A model generated the notes under the pieces. It saw nothing but the letters and a program-made list of their open reading frames with translations, ran no database searches and was not told the origin of the DNA. A stretch of 64,000 nt of DNA, from positions 62,001 to 126,000 of the forward strand of contig SUWJ01000001.1 of the NCBI GenBank assembly GCA_015061545.1. Direction: 5' to 3'. Position numbers and translations under genes: made by a program. This document shows positions 35,498 through 43,886 of this stretch, in pieces (position 1 is the first letter of the stretch; every line of letters begins with the position of its first letter). This DNA comes from Lentisphaerota bacterium. Lineage in GTDB: Bacteria > Verrucomicrobiota > Lentisphaeria > Victivallales > Victivallaceae.

Positions 35498-36452
35498 GAT
35501 AATTATATCCTTTTTTCCCTGGGCGCTGAGCAGTTGGTTTATGCCGCTTTCGGCGTCTTCGGTAAGGCTGATTCAAAAAAGTATTGGCATGAACATAAAC
35601 TTCTTCATTATTTACAGCAGTCGGATCAGAAGGTTGGTTTGTCTGGCTCTTGCTCTGATGGGGAACATAGTGTTCCTGAGTGTCGGAAAAAGTATCTGCA
35701 ACTTGCCCGCCTGCCCCATCTTCCGCAGGCGGTTTAATTATCAGCGAACCGATCAGCAACATCAATTCAAACAACATCCAGGTAGGAATCGCCAGCAGCA
35801 TCTGACTGATAACATCAGGCGGAGTCAGCACCGCCGCCAGCACCAGCACCACTACCAGCACCAGCGGACGCTGCTTTTTAAGGGTATCCAGCTTGATTAT
35901 TCCCACCGCAGCAGCAATCAGTAATATCAACGGGAACTCAAACATCAACCCGAACGCCAGCGCAATTATCATTGCCAGCTCCAGAAAATTACCATAGCCG
36001 ATCATCGGCATCAAGCCATCGCGGGCAAACCCGTAGGAAAATTTTACCAGCAACGGCATAACCCCGAAAAATCCGATCGCGCACCCCAGCGCAAAAAGCA
36101 GCCACGCACTTGTACAACCTGCCAGCAGCATACGTTTTTCGCGTTTGTAAAGGGCGGGAGCAAGAAAATGCCACCCGCGCCAGAAGTAAAGCGGCACGCC
36201 TGCTGCCAGCGCCAGAATCGACCCCGTTTTCAGCTCCAGCATAAACGGTTCCAGCGGCGAAAAGTAATAAAGCTCGAAACTGCCCTCCCCGCCATGCTTG
36301 CGGGCAATGGCAGCAGCGGCATCCTGCAAAAAACTCAAAACATCGCCGGCAACAAACCAGCCGGGCAGCAGCAGAATCAAAAATATGACCAGCACTTCCA
36401 GCAGCATTTTGCGCAATGCTTCGATATGACTGAGAAAACTTTCCGCACTCAT
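35490..36452 (-). CDS. tatC: Sec-independent protein translocase TatC
   Basis: Core receptor for twin-arginine signal peptides in the inner membrane. 320 residues from ATG 36452 (SFLSHIEALRKMLL is the conserved start). FYFSPLEPF-like YYFSPLEPFMLELK and six hydrophobic segments are present, as is the VLTPPDVISQ motif before the last helices. After these comes an unusual hydrophilic tail of about 80 residues ending in a very basic stretch (PYRRRRKRHKPTAQRPGKK). It follows tatA by 60 bases and overlaps the nuclease gene. Confidence 0.94.
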   Translation of the reverse strand: MSAESFLSHIEALRKMLLEVLVIFLILLLPGWFVAGDVLSFLQDAAAAIARKHGGEGSFELYYFSPLEPFMLELKTGSILALAAGVPLYFWRGWHFLAPALYKREKRMLLAGCTSAWLLFALGCAIGFFGVMPLLVKFSYGFARDGLMPMIGYGNFLELAMIIALAFGLMFEFPLILLIAAAVGIIKLDTLKKQRPLVLVVVLVLAAVLTPPDVISQMLLAIPTWMLFELMLLIGSLIIKPPAEDGAGGQVADTFSDTQEHYVPHQSKSQTNQPSDPTAVNNEEVYVHANTFLNQPYRRRRKRHKPTAQRPGKKGYNYHA

Positions 36453-36512
36453 AGAAAAGTGATTTTTTCCGCAAATGAATGAATATATTGATTGCAAGCG
36501 CAAGGGATGCGA

Positions 36513-36728
36513 TTACTTTTCTGCCTTGTTGGTTTTATCTTCTTCTGCGGCGGATTCTTCTGCAGCTTGCATGAGTTCGCTGGATTCTTTTTGCAGACCT
36601 TCTTTGGCTTTTTTGAATTCATAGCTGGCTTTACCCAGCGATCTTGCCAGTTCCGGGATCCTTTTAGCACCGAAAAAGATCAATACTACAGCGATTATCG
36701 GTACGATTTCCCAAAAGTGTATGCCCAT
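36513..36728 (-). CDS. tatA: Twin-arginine translocase subunit TatA/TatE
   Basis: 71 residues: one N-terminal transmembrane helix (FWEIVPIIAVVLIFFGAKRIPELARSLG, with the FG hinge) followed by an amphipathic helix and an acidic tail. AAAGGAG before the ATG. No separate tatB is seen, so this may be a two-component TatA-TatC system, unless tatB is elsewhere. Divergent from a Tat-substrate gene at 36841. Confidence 0.94.
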   Translation of the reverse strand: MGIHFWEIVPIIAVVLIFFGAKRIPELARSLGKASYEFKKAKEGLQKESSELMQAAEESAAEEDKTNKAEK

Positions 36729-36840
36729 AAAAAACTCCTTTTTTTCAAAAAAAATGTATATTAAACTTGTAAAATTAACTTATTAAGCTAACTTTATCAC
36801 AAACTTTGAATATTGCAAATTTCTATTGCGGAGTATAAGC

Positions 36841-37752
36841 ATGAATCGGCGTGATTTTTTAAAAACAACTCTTCTCGGGGCGCTGGCGGTCGGCCCGTTA
36901 AGCAAAGCGCTGCACGCTTCTGAAGCCAATCAGCCAGCCGCCACGCTGCCGGATTTGACCGCTTTGCACGGCGGAACGCCTGAAACGATGTGGCAGGCGG
37001 GAATCAAAGCAATGGGCGGTATGGAACGCTTTGTCAAAAAAGGCGCCAAAGTCGTTGTAAAACCCAATATAGCCTGGACCTTGGCGCCTGAATTTGCCGC
37101 CAACACCTCGCCGGAACTGGTGGCGGCAATCGTGCAGGATGCGCTGAAAGCAGGCGCAGAAGAAGTGATCGTATTTGATCACAGCTGCGACAACGGTCCG
37201 GATTGTTACCGTATCAGCGGAATTGCCGCCGCTGCTGAAAAAGCCGGCGCCAGAGTTTTGCACGCCAACGTAAAAAGCGCTTACCGGCAGGTAAAAATAA
37301 ACAATGCAGCCGCTATGACTCAAGCCGATGTCTTTGCGGCGGTGCTGGATTGCGATACATTTATCAATGTACCGATATTAAAGCACCACGGCGGAGCCAA
37401 AATGTCAGGCGCCATGAAGAATCTCATGGGGATCGTCTGGGATCGGCGGATCATGCACCGCAAAGGTCTTACGCAGACCATAGTGGATCTTACCTCATTG
37501 CGTAAACCCGACTTGAATGTGGTCGATGCCTATCGGATGCTGATGGATCACGGACCGCGCAGCGGTAATCTCAAGGATGTTTCCACAGGTAAATTCATGC
37601 TGCTTTCCACCGATCCCGTAGCGGTGGATGTTGCGGCAGCCAAACTGTTGCGCTTCAACGAAAAAACGATTCATTATCTGACCGAAGCAGCCCGACGCAA
37701 GCTGGGCGAAGCTGATTTGAGCAAGCTGAAAATCGAGCGGATCGAAATGTGA
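36841..37752 (+). CDS. DUF362-family protein with Tat signal
   Basis: 303 residues. The leader NRRDFLKTTLLGALAVGPLSKALHA is a clear twin-arginine signal; ATG 36841 has GGAG eight bases upstream. The mature part has VVVKPNIAWT, VIVFDHSCDNG, FINVPILKHHGGAKMSGAMKNLMGIVWDR and DLTSLRKPDLNVVDAYRML, all typical of DUF362. DUF362 proteins often accompany ferredoxin-like electron carriers; the precise activity is unknown. It is 16 bases upstream of a polyferredoxin gene and directly divergent from tatA-tatC. Confidence 0.9.
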   Translation: MNRRDFLKTTLLGALAVGPLSKALHASEANQPAATLPDLTALHGGTPETMWQAGIKAMGGMERFVKKGAKVVVKPNIAWTLAPEFAANTSPELVAAIVQDALKAGAEEVIVFDHSCDNGPDCYRISGIAAAAEKAGARVLHANVKSAYRQVKINNAAAMTQADVFAAVLDCDTFINVPILKHHGGAKMSGAMKNLMGIVWDRRIMHRKGLTQTIVDLTSLRKPDLNVVDAYRMLMDHGPRSGNLKDVSTGKFMLLSTDPVAVDVAAAKLLRFNEKTIHYLTEAARRKLGEADLSKLKIERIEM

Positions 37753-37768
37753 TCGGCAGGAGAAAACA

Positions 37769-39319
37769 ATGAAGATTTTCAGTTTAAAAAATCTCTGCCG
37801 CTTCCGGCTGGTATTCAGTTTTATCTTTCTGCTGATTTTTGCCGGATTGTTCAGCGGATTGCTCAATAGCCGTTCCGATATGTTCAATTTGCCCCAATGG
37901 CAGTTTCTGCCCAAAGTTATGAGCGTAGCAGCTTTGAGCGGGATCACGACCTTGGGCGGAATGTTGATAATCGCTATGGTAACGAGTATGTTCGGCAGAG
38001 CTTACTGTTCGTGGATCTGTCCGCTGGGGTGGCTGCAGGATCTACTGGAACGGCTCGACCGCCGTTTTATCCGTACAAATCGCAAGCGCAGTTATCAGAA
38101 AAGTTTTTACGCATTAAGAATTGCCTTCTTTGCGGCGATAGCCATATGGTTTTTCAGCGGTTTTGCCGTGATTGCGGGCTGGGTAGAGCCGTATTCGCTG
38201 TTCGGCAAGATATCAAGCGGAGTTGTCCGCGGGGCAGCAACTGCCGCAAATAAACTTTTCGGTATGAATCAAAACGGAATTACCGCGTGGTCGTCAATGT
38301 GGTTCTATCTGGCTGTTTCAGCTGGTTTTCTGCTGGCGCTGGCAATACTGGTGTGGTGCAAAGGCCGAATCTTCTGCAACACGCTTTGCCCGGCCGGAAC
38401 AATATTGTCAGCCATTGCCTCCCGCAGCGGCAAACGCCTGCAAATCAATACCGACCGCTGCATAAACTGCGGCAAATGTGTTCAAAGCTGCAATGCCAAC
38501 TGCATAAATATCAGCGAGCATAGGATCGACTTTGCCAACTGTTTTATGTGTATGGAGTGTATGGCGAGCTGCCCAAAAGATGCTATCGAACTGGTGCGCC
38601 GCCGCAAGTCAGATTTAGTTGATGCCGATATGCCGTCCATGGCTGAACGGCGCAAGATATTGCTGGCAACCGGTATTGCCGCCGCCGGCGCGCTGGCAGT
38701 CAGTAAGGGTATAAAAAAACTGCCGGCAGCAACTCAATTGAGTGATCGCGCTATCGTTCCACCCGGAGCGGGTTCTCAGGAACGTTTCCTCGCCAGTTGT
38801 ACAGGCTGCGGACTTTGTATAAGCAATTGCAAAGGCAAGTGCTTGCAATGGGCGACCAATGAATACGGCTGGCGCGGATTTATGTTGCCAGTTATGAAAT
38901 TTTCGGGCAGCAATCCCGGTAAATGCGAATATGAGTGTACAGCCTGTAACAATATTTGTCCTACCGGGGCGTTAATACCGCTTTCGCTGAAGCGGAAAAA
39001 ACTTTACCGTATCGGGCTGGCGGAGTTCTATTCTGATCTCTGTCTGGCGTGCACCGATGATTACCCCTGCGGAGCTTGCGCCGAACATTGCCCGACGGGG
39101 GCGTTGGAAATGGTCGAAGATGCAGCTTCAGGCGTAACGATTCCCCAGGTGAACACCGATCTTTGTATCGGGTGCGGCAACTGCGAATTTGCCTGTCCGG
39201 TGCGACCGCTGGCAGCAATCAGGATCAAACCATTAAAAGAGTGCAATATGGCCGCAGACCCCGCTGAACACCGTCAGAAGCAGTCAGCAAAACAAGCGCC
39301 CTCGGTGATCCCGTTCTGA
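37769..39319 (+). CDS. NapH/NapG-like membrane polyferredoxin fusion
   Basis: 516 residues. Residues 1 to about 280 are NapH/YccM-like: transmembrane helices, two CxxxCP motifs (YCSWICPLG at 80-84; FCNTLCPAG at 203-207), and two 4Fe-4S motifs (CINCGKCVQSC, CFMCMECMASCP). An internal MAERRKILLATGIAAAGALA at 291-310 looks like the twin-arginine leader of a NapG/MauM-type protein, and the rest carries about four further clusters (CTGCGLCISNC, CTACNNICP, CGACAEHCP, CIGCGNCEFACP). So it appears to be NapH joined to NapG in one chain. It would pass electrons across the membrane to periplasmic acceptors. Paired with the DUF362 gene. Confidence 0.85.
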   Translation: MKIFSLKNLCRFRLVFSFIFLLIFAGLFSGLLNSRSDMFNLPQWQFLPKVMSVAALSGITTLGGMLIIAMVTSMFGRAYCSWICPLGWLQDLLERLDRRFIRTNRKRSYQKSFYALRIAFFAAIAIWFFSGFAVIAGWVEPYSLFGKISSGVVRGAATAANKLFGMNQNGITAWSSMWFYLAVSAGFLLALAILVWCKGRIFCNTLCPAGTILSAIASRSGKRLQINTDRCINCGKCVQSCNANCINISEHRIDFANCFMCMECMASCPKDAIELVRRRKSDLVDADMPSMAERRKILLATGIAAAGALAVSKGIKKLPAATQLSDRAIVPPGAGSQERFLASCTGCGLCISNCKGKCLQWATNEYGWRGFMLPVMKFSGSNPGKCEYECTACNNICPTGALIPLSLKRKKLYRIGLAEFYSDLCLACTDDYPCGACAEHCPTGALEMVEDAASGVTIPQVNTDLCIGCGNCEFACPVRPLAAIRIKPLKECNMAADPAEHRQKQSAKQAPSVIPF

Positions 39320-39349
39320 AAAAATCAATTTGAGGATATATAAGTAATT

Positions 39350-40573
39350 ATGGAACAGAAAAGACTTGATGAATACGCCAATTTGATCGTCAATATGGGC
39401 TTGCGTCCGCAAAAGGGTCAGGAAGTGATAATCGTTGCAGGTCTTGATCAGATCGAATTTGTGCGTAAAACTGCTGAACTTTGTTATTTGGCAGGAGCCT
39501 CCAAAGTGCAGATCGACTGGCAGGATATGCCGCTGAATAAACTGTCTCAGCAATATCAGAGCGAAGAAAAACTCTCCACTATCGAAGACTGGGAACTGGC
39601 AAAATTGAAGTGGCGCAGCGAAACCCTGCCCGCCTTTCTCTGGCTGGATTCCGATGATCCTGACGGTATGGACGGCATCGATCAGGGCAAGCGCGCCCGC
39701 GCTCAAATGGCGCGTTTCCCCAAGATCAAACCTTTCCGCGACGCGATGGAAAATAAGTATCAATGGTGCATTGCCGCTGTTCCCGGTGTAAAGTGGGCGC
39801 AGAAAGTGTTTCCCGATTTATCGGCAGCCGACGCCGTGGAACAACTCTGGGAAGCGATTCTGCAAGGCGCCCGTGCCAATGGCGATGCCATGGAAAACTG
39901 GCGTAAACATAATCAGCGTATTCACGATCTGACTCATAAACTCAATGCGTACAATTTTGCGGCATTGGAATATAAATCTGCCAACGGCACCGATTTCCGC
40001 GTGGGCTTAATGCCGCAGGGAGTATTTGCCGGAGCGGAAGAAACTGACCTGTCAGGCCGCAGCTTCAACCCCAATATGCCGTCGGAAGAGATCTTTACCA
40101 CTCCGGAAAAAGGCAAAGCAGAAGGCTTGCTGGTTGCAACCAAACCGCTCTCATGGCAAGGCAGCCTGATCGAGGATTTCAGCATCAGATTTGAAAACGG
40201 CAAAGCTGTGGAAGTAAAAGCCGCCAAAGGTCAGGATGCGTTGGAACGCATGATCGCCATGGATGAAAACGCTCCCTATCTCGGCGAATGTGCCCTGATT
40301 GATTACGATTCGCCCATCAATCAGATGAATATACTCTTTTATAACACGCTCTTCGACGAAAATGCCAGCTGCCATATGGCGCTGGGGCGCGGATTCGATG
40401 TTTGCGTGAAAGATTATGAAAAATATACTCACGAAGAGCTTAAAGCGCTGGGTGTAAACGACAGCATGATCCATGTTGACTTTATGATCGGCAGTAGAGA
40501 TTTGAACATAACCGGCATAACTGCCGACGGCGAAAAAATCCCCGTCTTCCGCAACGGTTCGTGGGCTATATAA
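39350..40573 (+). CDS. Aminopeptidase, M29 (thermophilic aminopeptidase T/AmpS) family
   Basis: 407 residues. LDEYANLIVNMGLRPQKGQEVIIVAG at the N-terminus and the C-terminal metal region (MPSEEIFTTPEK, LGECALID, FDENASCHMALG, IHVDFMIGS) give the Glu, Glu, His, His, Asp ligands usual for M29. Cytoplasmic, broad amino-terminal exopeptidase. Start ATG 39350 after GAGG. Ends before a bidirectional terminator. Confidence 0.94.
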   Translation: MEQKRLDEYANLIVNMGLRPQKGQEVIIVAGLDQIEFVRKTAELCYLAGASKVQIDWQDMPLNKLSQQYQSEEKLSTIEDWELAKLKWRSETLPAFLWLDSDDPDGMDGIDQGKRARAQMARFPKIKPFRDAMENKYQWCIAAVPGVKWAQKVFPDLSAADAVEQLWEAILQGARANGDAMENWRKHNQRIHDLTHKLNAYNFAALEYKSANGTDFRVGLMPQGVFAGAEETDLSGRSFNPNMPSEEIFTTPEKGKAEGLLVATKPLSWQGSLIEDFSIRFENGKAVEVKAAKGQDALERMIAMDENAPYLGECALIDYDSPINQMNILFYNTLFDENASCHMALGRGFDVCVKDYEKYTHEELKALGVNDSMIHVDFMIGSRDLNITGITADGEKIPVFRNGSWAI

Positions 40574-40636
40574 TTATTATTTAATGCCTCCGGGCATGAG
40601 GAGATTGGTTTATTTGCCAACTCAGTTGATACAAAA

Positions 40637-40674
40637 AAAACACCTTTCGGTTGAACCCAACTGAAAGGTGTTTT
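40637..40674. terminator. Bidirectional terminator between convergent genes
   Basis: 17-bp stem AAAACACCTTTCGGTTG / CAACTGAAAGGTGTTTT (one G-T pair, 4-base loop) with A/T runs on both sides. It serves the M29 gene (plus) and the kinase gene (minus, stop at 40701). Confidence 0.9.
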
Positions 40675-40700
40675 TATAATTTATTTCAACAGCAACAAGC

Positions 40701-41780
40701 TTAGCGCTTGACGCGGGCATTGCCGCTCCAAATGCTCCAAACCTGCTCTTCATCCGCCGGCTGACCGTAGTCAGTCAGGTGGGTGGTAGCCAGCGCACCG
40801 GTCGCCCAGCCGAACTGGATCCACTTTTCAGGTTCCCAACCGCGCAGGATCGCGTAGAGGAAGCCGCCCACAAAGCCATCGCCGCCGCCGATACGGTCGA
40901 GAACCGTAATATCGCGGGGTTCAACGACCTGCCATTCGCCGTTGACATTGGCAATCGCGCCCCACAGGTGGTGGTTGGCGCTGACGACCTGACGCAGAGT
41001 CGTGGCAAAAGCGTAAGCATTGGGATAAGCAGCCTTGACGCGTTCGACCATTTCTTTGAAGTTTTCGATCTTAGCACCGATATCTTTGCCGCCCGCTTCA
41101 GGGCCCTTGATCTTCAAGCAGAGCTGGAAGTCTTCTTCGTTACCGATAAGAATGTCAGCCAGGCTGGCGATTTCCGCAAAAATCGCAGTAAGTTCTTCTT
41201 CGCGGCCCTTCCAGAAGCTGGCGCGGTAGTTGAGGTCGAAGGAGATGCGGCTGCCGTATTTCTTGGCGGCACGGGCAATTTCCAGACAGAAGCGGCTGGT
41301 TTCGGGCGAAAGCGCCGCAATCAAACCGGAAAGGTGAACGATCTGCACACCTTCCTGACCGAAAATACGGTCAAGATCAAAATCCTTGACGTTCAGCAGA
41401 CGGCCGACTTCACCGGCACGGTCGTTCTGAACGCGGGGACCGCGGCTGCCGTAACCGCTGTCAGCCAGATTGAACTGATGACGGACGCCCCAGGGACCTT
41501 CCTGTTCAAACTCAGGACCTTCATAGTCCATATGGCGACCGGCCAGATTATCTTTGATCATACGGGCAACCGGGCTGCCTTTGACAAACGCAGTCAGCAC
41601 TTTGACCTTCAATCCCAGGAAGCTGGCAACGCTGGCGACGTTGGTTTCGGCGCTGGTTACCTGCATCTTGAACATATCGCTGCAATGGAAAGGCTGACCA
41701 TCAACGGGGGTCAGACGGACGCCCATGCTGGTAGGCACCAACAGCGCGTAGGCGGCATTCTTTTTGAGTTCCGGAGTCAT
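40701..41780 (-). CDS. PfkB-family sugar kinase, 2-keto-3-deoxygluconate kinase-like
   Basis: 359 residues. MGVRLTPVDG at the start and ISFDLNYRASFW, ADILIGNEEDF and VLDRIGGGDGFVGGFLYAIL (the PfkB signature with Asp base) point to a KdgK-type kinase that phosphorylates 2-keto-3-deoxygluconate in uronate breakdown. The gene uses a narrow set of codons with many CTG/GCC/ATC, and is likely well expressed. It stands alone with a terminator after it. The KDG assignment over other keto-sugars is inference. Confidence 0.85.
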   Translation of the reverse strand: MTPELKKNAAYALLVPTSMGVRLTPVDGQPFHCSDMFKMQVTSAETNVASVASFLGLKVKVLTAFVKGSPVARMIKDNLAGRHMDYEGPEFEQEGPWGVRHQFNLADSGYGSRGPRVQNDRAGEVGRLLNVKDFDLDRIFGQEGVQIVHLSGLIAALSPETSRFCLEIARAAKKYGSRISFDLNYRASFWKGREEELTAIFAEIASLADILIGNEEDFQLCLKIKGPEAGGKDIGAKIENFKEMVERVKAAYPNAYAFATTLRQVVSANHHLWGAIANVNGEWQVVEPRDITVLDRIGGGDGFVGGFLYAILRGWEPEKWIQFGWATGALATTHLTDYGQPADEEQVWSIWSGNARVKR

Positions 41781-41886
41781 AATTTCAGTTCCTGTTTGTT
41801 AAATTTTATAAAATTACGGTTTGCTGAACCGTGTTTAATATAGCATCAACCCGTTAAAAAACAAGCCCTAAAACCGTTTTTCTTGT

Positions 41887-42732
41887 TTATAAACCTTCAA
41901 AAAACGGTTTCAGCAGGCGGATTATCTCCGGATTGTTCATCTCTTGTGCCAGCTGCAGGGCGTTTTTGCCCTCACGATTAAGCCGGGTTTTATCAGGTGA
42001 ATATTCGCGGAGCAACTCTTTGACCAGTTCAGGCGAGTTGCACAATATTGCCATCATCAACACATTATTGCCTTGAGAATCAATTTCGTTGATATCGCCG
42101 CCGCGTTGCAGTATTGCGCTGGCACAAGCAGGATTGCCGTTATGCAAACTTACCGCCAATGCTCCGTTGCCGTTGGCTTTACCCGGCCAGAGCGCCGCAC
42201 CCTTTTCCAGCAAATATTCAACAATATGCCGTTTCCCGCTGCGGCAGGCGGCAATCAACGCAGTACGCCCGTCGTCGGCTCCGCTGTCAATATCAACGCC
42301 GTAGCGCAGCAGCGTTTGGATTACCGCCAAATGCCCCTGCCGGGCAGCTAATGTCAGCGGCTGATCATGTAACGGATCGCGCAAATTGGCGTCGGCTTTA
42401 TTCTGCAGCAGAATAATTACCGTATTTTCGTGTCCGTTCAATGCTGCCAGCATCAACGGTGTGCGTCCGCTCCGGTCGCGGCAGTTGATATCAGCGCCCT
42501 GCCCCAGTGCATAGCCGACTTTTACGCAGTCATTGTTGGCGGCAGCACTCAAAAGAATATCATCCGGCAATGCAGCAATATCCGAAGCAGCTTGTTCTGC
42601 TTGCTTTTTTCCGGCCTTATCCGCTGCTTTACCGGCATTTGCCAACAACAGCAGCAGCCAAATAAAAACGGCTCCTGTCATTGCCAATATCAGCAGTAAC
42701 AGACGCCGTCTTTTTTGTACGGATTTACTCAT
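41887..42732 (-). CDS. Ankyrin-repeat protein with N-terminal membrane anchor
   Basis: 281 residues: a basic start and one transmembrane helix (RRRLLLLILAMTGAVFIWLLLLLANA), then about six ankyrin repeats (GADINCRDRSGRTPLMLAALNGHE, ADANLRDPLHDQPLTLAARQGHL and so on). The repeats would lie outside the cytoplasm. It begins seven bases after the lexA stop and is the last gene of that operon. Binding partner unknown. Confidence 0.85.
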   Translation of the reverse strand: MSKSVQKRRRLLLLILAMTGAVFIWLLLLLANAGKAADKAGKKQAEQAASDIAALPDDILLSAAANNDCVKVGYALGQGADINCRDRSGRTPLMLAALNGHENTVIILLQNKADANLRDPLHDQPLTLAARQGHLAVIQTLLRYGVDIDSGADDGRTALIAACRSGKRHIVEYLLEKGAALWPGKANGNGALAVSLHNGNPACASAILQRGGDINEIDSQGNNVLMMAILCNSPELVKELLREYSPDKTRLNREGKNALQLAQEMNNPEIIRLLKPFFEGL

Positions 42733-42739
42733 CTTGCAA

Positions 42740-43372
42740 TTATAAATCCCGATGCAGCGCAATCACCCGTCCTTGCACAGTTACCGCCGAAGCATCGTAA
42801 ACCTGTACCTGAAAATCCTTGTTGGCAGGATGCAGCTCGATCTTGCCGGTATCGACTTGCGGATAGTAACTTTTTACAGTATTTTCGTTATCCACCAGCG
42901 CCACGACTACATCGCCGGACTTGACTTCCGCATCGCTCTGCACAACTACGATATCGCCATCCAGAATTCCCAGATCACGCATACTTTCGCCCGCTACGCG
43001 CAATGCAAAGAGTTTGTGTTTTCCTGCCAGATCCGCCAAGGCTCCTGCCAGCTGGAACTCTCCGCAATTCTGCGCCGGACTGTCTGCAGGTACCCCCGCA
43101 TTGATCCTGCCCAGCAGCGGAATGGACATTACAAACGACATATGCGTTACCCGATGGGGCTGCGAACGTTTGCGCAAAGTTATGCTCCGAGCCTTGGATG
43201 AACGCGAAAGCTGATCTTTACGCTGCAGCGCTTTCAAGTGCGCAAATACCGTCGAGGTTTTGATCTGGAAATGATCGGCGATTTCGTAAACCGTCGGCGC
43301 CATGCCTTCCTTATCCAGAAAATCGTCGATATAATCCAGAATACTCTTTTGCTTATCAGTAAGATCTTTCAT
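42740..43372 (-). CDS. lexA: LexA repressor
   Basis: SOS-response repressor of 210 residues. N-terminal winged helix (TVYEIADHFQIKTSTVFAHLKALQRKDQL), Ala92-Gly93 cleavage site in INAGVPAD, catalytic Ser130 in GESMRDLGI and Lys167 in ENTVKSYY, so self-cleavage is intact. AAAGGAG before the ATG. It sits inside an operon: aspartate aminotransferase, lipoprotein, lexA, ankyrin. No LexA operator was recognised in the window. Confidence 0.95.
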   Translation of the reverse strand: MKDLTDKQKSILDYIDDFLDKEGMAPTVYEIADHFQIKTSTVFAHLKALQRKDQLSRSSKARSITLRKRSQPHRVTHMSFVMSIPLLGRINAGVPADSPAQNCGEFQLAGALADLAGKHKLFALRVAGESMRDLGILDGDIVVVQSDAEVKSGDVVVALVDNENTVKSYYPQVDTGKIELHPANKDFQVQVYDASAVTVQGRVIALHRDL

Positions 43373-43386
43373 CTTGCATTGCTCCT

Positions 43387-43863
43387 TTACTGGCGGAACC
43401 CGAATCCGACTGCACGGTAGGAGTCACCGACTTTGGCGATATGCAGTTCAAACAGCACATCCATCGCTGCTTTAACTTCGCTTTTTTCCAGATTCTTAAA
43501 GGTAACTTTCCACAGCATACGGTGATAGGGGTACATACTCAAATCACCCAGATACGAGTACTGGCTTATACCGCCCTGCCCCTGAACTTTTTTCATAAGG
43601 TTATTGAATCGCTCCACCGTGAATTGACTGCCTTCATTGCCAATCGCCAGACCATTCAGCAAGGTGTAATCGTTTTTAGAGAGAGCTTCAAGAACTTTGT
43701 TGCCGATAAGCTTGCCGGCAGCAGTTGCCGCCAGTTGTTCGCTGCCGGAAATAACTCCGATTTCAGGCGTTTTAACGGTATTTTCTGCTGCGTTGTCAGT
43801 TGAAGCACAGCCGCTGAAAAGCAGCGCGGTGCCGACCAATACAAAAAGCTTCAACAACTTCAT
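43387..43863 (-). CDS. Putative lipoprotein of unknown function
   Basis: 158 residues with a lipoprotein signal (KLLKLFVLVGTALLFSGC, lipobox LFSGC, Cys19). The mature part contains a small mixed alpha/beta domain (FTVERFNNLMKKVQ ... WKVTFKNLEKSEVKAAMDVLFELHIAKVGDSYRAVGFGF). No family recognised. Gaps of 23 bases to the aminotransferase gene and 14 to lexA, so likely one operon. Confidence 0.75.
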   Translation of the reverse strand: MKLLKLFVLVGTALLFSGCASTDNAAENTVKTPEIGVISGSEQLAATAAGKLIGNKVLEALSKNDYTLLNGLAIGNEGSQFTVERFNNLMKKVQGQGGISQYSYLGDLSMYPYHRMLWKVTFKNLEKSEVKAAMDVLFELHIAKVGDSYRAVGFGFRQ

Positions 43864-43886
43864 TTTTATAACTCTTCTGTTGAAAA

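Noticed and set aside
42740-43372. LexA as a peptidase S24 phage repressor
   Set aside because: Length, Ala-Gly site, Ser/Lys dyad and winged helix order fit LexA, and no phage genes are nearby.
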